Below, one piece after another: positions 55,888 through 58,334 of a DNA stretch of 58,334 nt. The stretch's first letter is position 1. Each line of letters starts with the position of its first letter. The DNA comes from Mycobacterium sp. E1214 (GTDB lineage Bacteria > Actinomycetota > Actinomycetes > Mycobacteriales > Mycobacteriaceae), in the NCBI RefSeq assembly GCF_001666755.1, contig NZ_LZJC01000095.1, positions 1-58,334 on the forward strand. The letters run 5' to 3'. The translations under genes and the position numbers were made by a program. A model generated the notes under the pieces. It worked only from the letters and a program-made list of their open reading frames with translations, searched no databases and was not told the DNA's origin.

Positions 55888-57399
55888 CTAGCGGGGGATC
55901 GACAGGATCGGGTCGGCGCAGTCGAAACCCTGGGCGGCCAGCTGCCGCTTGAGCACCTTAAAGGTGACGGTGCGCGGGAGAGCGGCGCTGATCCGGACGT
56001 GCGCGGGCCACTGTTTGGGTCCAAGGTCGGGCTGCTCGGCCAGGAAGGCGCGGAACTTCTCGGCGTCCAACTCGGCCCCCGGCGCCAGCACCAGCGCGGC
56101 CATCACCTGGTCGCCGACCACCGGGTCGGGCACCGCGTAAACCGCCACTTCGACGACGTCCGGGTGCCGCAACAGCACCCGCTCGATCGGTGCCGCCCCC
56201 AGGTTCTCGCCGTCGACCCGCATCCAATCACCGAGGCGCCCAGCGAAATAGGCGTACCCGGCGTCGTCACGGTACGCCAGGTCACCCGAGTGATACGCCC
56301 CGCCCGCCATCCGCTCGGCCTCGGCCGCCGGGTCGTTGTAGTAACCCTCGAAGCGGCCGGGGCCGGCGGTGTTCACCAGCTCCCCGACCACCCCCACCGG
56401 GCACGGCTCGCCGGTTTCGGGGTCGATGATGTCGATGCCCTCGGGCAGCGGGCCCAGCGCGCCGTCCGGCGTGTCGGGGGTGCGTGCGATCGCCACGCCG
56501 CCCTCGGTGGAGCCGAACCCGTCCTGCACCACGCACCCGAACCGGCGGGCGAAGCGTTCGATGTCCGACGGGACGCCCTCGTTGCCGTACACCGCGCGCA
56601 GCGGGTTGTCGGCGTCGTCCGGCCGCTGCGGCGTGGCCAGCACGTAGGACAGCGGTTTGCCGACGTAGTTGGCGTAGGTCGCGTGGTAGCGGCGGACGTC
56701 GGGCAGGAAATTCGACGCGGAAAACTTGCGCCGCAACGCCATCGACCCTTGGCAGGCCGCCGCGACCGCCCAACCGACCAGCACCGCGTTGGAGTGGAAC
56801 AGCGGCATCGACACATAGCAGACGTCGTCACCGCCCAGCCCGAACCGCTGCGACATCGTCACCCCGGCGATCGCCACCTTGCCGTGGCTGACCTTGACCG
56901 CCTTGGGTTCACCGCTGGTGCCCGAGGTGAAGATCAGCATGAACAGGTCGCTCGGTGACGCCGACTGGAACGTCGGCGGTACGTCGGGGTGCGCGCCGAC
57001 CTCCTCGGCCCATTGCGGGGAGTCCACGTCGATATGCTCGATGCCGGCCAGCGTTTCGGCGGACTTCGCGTCCGCGAGCACCAATTGGCAATCGGCGCGG
57101 GCGATGTCGCGCTGCAGCGCCTCCCCGCGGCGCACCGGGTTCAGGCCCACCGGCACGATGCCCGACATGCCCGCCGCCACCAGCATGGCCGAGAAGAACG
57201 GGGTGTTCTCCAGCAGGACCCCGACATGCGGCGGGTGGGCGGGGTCGAGCCGGGTGCGCAGCGCGGCGGCCACCGCCGCGGCGTGCCGCAGGTGCTCGCG
57301 CCAACTGATGAACGAGTCCTCGAAAAACAGGCCCCGATCGTCGATCTCGGTCAGCGGCACCAGCAGCTTGGTGACGGTCAGGTCGTCGGCGAGATCCAT
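55888..57399 (-). CDS. fadD17: Steroid CoA ligase FadD17
   Basis: A 503-residue acyl-CoA synthetase, essentially the length of M. tuberculosis FadD17. FadD17 activates steroids with a C5 side chain. The ATP loop is LIFTSGTSGEPKAVKV, followed by VQDGFGSTEGGVAIA, AYHSGDLAYRDDAGYAYF and the C-terminal LPRTVTFKVLKRQLAA with the catalytic lysine. The ATG at 57399 is six bases after the fadE27 stop, so it is part of a fadE26-fadE27-fadD17 type transcript whose start is off the right edge. Confidence 0.94.
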   Translation of the reverse strand: MDLADDLTVTKLLVPLTEIDDRGLFFEDSFISWREHLRHAAAVAAALRTRLDPAHPPHVGVLLENTPFFSAMLVAAGMSGIVPVGLNPVRRGEALQRDIARADCQLVLADAKSAETLAGIEHIDVDSPQWAEEVGAHPDVPPTFQSASPSDLFMLIFTSGTSGEPKAVKVSHGKVAIAGVTMSQRFGLGGDDVCYVSMPLFHSNAVLVGWAVAAACQGSMALRRKFSASNFLPDVRRYHATYANYVGKPLSYVLATPQRPDDADNPLRAVYGNEGVPSDIERFARRFGCVVQDGFGSTEGGVAIARTPDTPDGALGPLPEGIDIIDPETGEPCPVGVVGELVNTAGPGRFEGYYNDPAAEAERMAGGAYHSGDLAYRDDAGYAYFAGRLGDWMRVDGENLGAAPIERVLLRHPDVVEVAVYAVPDPVVGDQVMAALVLAPGAELDAEKFRAFLAEQPDLGPKQWPAHVRISAALPRTVTFKVLKRQLAAQGFDCADPILSIPR

Positions 57400-57405
57400 C
57401 GCGCG

Positions 57406-58228
57406 TTAAGCGGGCGTCTCCGCCAGCTCGCGGCCGATGCGGCGCAGCTGCGCGGTGGCACCGCCCAACGCGAACTCGGCTTCCTTGGCGGCCAGGAAGT
57501 ATCGGTGCACCGGGTGATCGGTGTCGACGCCCACACCGCCGTGCACGTGCACGATCGTGTGCGCCACCCGGTGCCCCGCGTCCGCGGCCCAGAACGCCGC
57601 ACTGGCGACGTCGATCTCGGCCGGCACGTCCTCGGATACCCGCCACCCCGCCTGGGTCAGGGTCAGCCGCAGGCCCTTAACGTCGATGTAGCCGTCGGCC
57701 AGTCGCTGCGCGACCGCCTGGAAGCTGCCGATCGGACGGTCGAATTGCTCACGCTCGCGGGCGTATTCGGCCGTCAGCTGCAATCCCCGCTCGAGCACGC
57801 CCAGCTGGAAGGCGCTGCGCCCCAACGAGTTCAGGGTGTCGAGCCAAAGCACCACCTCGGCGCCCCCGACGACCCGGTCACCGGCGACCTCGGTTCCGTC
57901 CAGCGTCAAATGCCCGACGCTACCCAGGCCGGTGGTCTCCAGGGCGGTGACCGAGACGCCCGGGTCGCCGGCGGCGACCAGGAAGACCTTGGTGCCGCCA
58001 TCGGTCTCGGCGGGCACCAGGAACGCGTCCGCCACCGGGCCGAAACCGACCTGGGTCCGCGCGCCGGTGAGGCGGTAGCCGTCGCCGGCGGCGGCGGCCC
58101 GCACCGGCCCGTCGCCCATGTCACCCAGCAGCGCGGCGGTCAGGATCTTCTCACCGCCTACCGCGGGTGCGCCCCACTGTTGTTGCAGCGCTTCGCTTCC
58201 GAAGCGGGCCAGCGCCCCGGCGCCCAGC
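57406..58228 (-). CDS. fadE27: Acyl-CoA dehydrogenase subunit FadE27 (ChsE5), 5' part missing
   Basis: The minus strand encodes the C-terminal ~270 residues of FadE27, from LGAGALARFGSEALQQQW to LRRIGRELAETPA. ChsE4-ChsE5 (FadE26-FadE27) dehydrogenates side-chain CoA thioesters. Like FadE28 it lacks an NEIQR motif and is beta-type; FadE26 is not in the window. At about 58228 the sequence folds back: upstream of LGAG the true protein should continue as YLESVV, but that part appears on the other strand. The ATG at 58269 seen in this frame lies within the inverted piece and is not the real start. Confidence 0.92.
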
Positions 58229-58334
58229 GTCGGCGGCGACGGGTTCGGTGCCCTCGAGCAGATCGCCATCCTCGTCGCGCTGGGCCACCAGCTGGCCGCG
58301 GTGCCCTACCTGGAGTCGGTGGTGCTGGGCGCCG
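58226..58334 (+). pseudogene. fadE27: Inverted fragment of fadE27 at the right edge (probable chimera)
   Basis: On the plus strand this encodes VGGDGFGALEQIAILVALGH and then QLAAVPYLESVVLGA, the FadE27 segment that directly precedes the LGAGALARF seen on the minus strand. The last 11 bases (58324-58334) are the reverse complement of 58218-58228, so the two pieces meet head to head. This is the mirror of the hsaD fold-back at the left edge. Confidence 0.88.

Overview
The window is high-GC actinobacterial DNA with near gene-for-gene synteny (as remembered, not searched) to the steroid catabolism locus of Mycobacterium tuberculosis around Rv3505-Rv3569c, in inverted orientation. Protein families, KstR and KstR2 operators and the F420-dependent enzymes all point to a Mycobacterium. 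The PPE genes that M. tuberculosis carries inside this locus are absent and other genes occupy those places, so it is another species. I cannot name it.

Layout. 1-2115: end of the ring A/B operon (hsaD fragment, hsaC, hsaB). 2138-3531: a small membrane protein and nat. 3539-21452: the KstR2 regulon for rings C and D, with fadD3-fadE31-fadE32-fadE33-aspB on the minus strand, fadE30-ipdF, kstR2-fadA6, then ipdC-ipdB-ipdA-echA20 facing two SDR genes. This part is interrupted by a TetR/DUF899/glyoxalase module. 21449-29530: ddn, an NTF2-like gene, fadA5, and the side-chain operon cyp125-fadE28-fadE29-chsH2-chsH1-ltp2. 29531-30580: a repeat-rich island with an AbiEi/DUF559-like gene. 30635-36059: chsH3-like gene and kstD facing hsaE-hsaG-hsaF. 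36115-42111: hemophore-like gene, a DUF1214/SDR/sulfotransferase operon, kshA and its partner, and a gamma-carbonic-anhydrase-like gene. 42108-49014: SnoaL-like gene, ltp3, ltp4, DUF35 gene, F420-dependent oxidoreductase, acetoacetate-decarboxylase-like gene, cyp142. 49117-58334: echA19, fadD19, a kinase-like gene, amidohydrolase, TPP enzyme, beta-lactamase-like protein, fadD17 and fadE27.

How it works together. CYP125 or CYP142 oxidises the terminal side-chain carbon. FadD19 and FadD17 make CoA thioesters. FadE27 (with an off-window partner), EchA19, FadA5, FadE28-FadE29, ChsH1-ChsH2 and Ltp2 shorten the side chain. KstD and KshA open ring B. HsaC, HsaB and HsaD cleave ring A, and HsaE-HsaF-HsaG convert the C6 fragment to pyruvate and propionyl-CoA. 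FadD3, FadE30/FadE33, IpdF, IpdC, EchA20, IpdAB, FadA6 and FadE31/32 degrade rings C and D. Nine 14-bp KstR palindromes and three KstR2 palindromes mark the promoters.

Both ends of the window are inverted fold-backs (hsaD on the left, fadE27 on the right) that look like amplification or assembly chimeras, so the terminal ~340 and ~110 bases should not be read as natural gene order. I see no tRNA, rRNA, CRISPR array, insertion sequence or prophage, and no gene-free stretch longer than 300 bases. I did not find a clearly new biological system. The best leads are two KstR operators with no gene to control, the occupants of the former PPE sites, and the Ltp3-Ltp4-DUF35 set.
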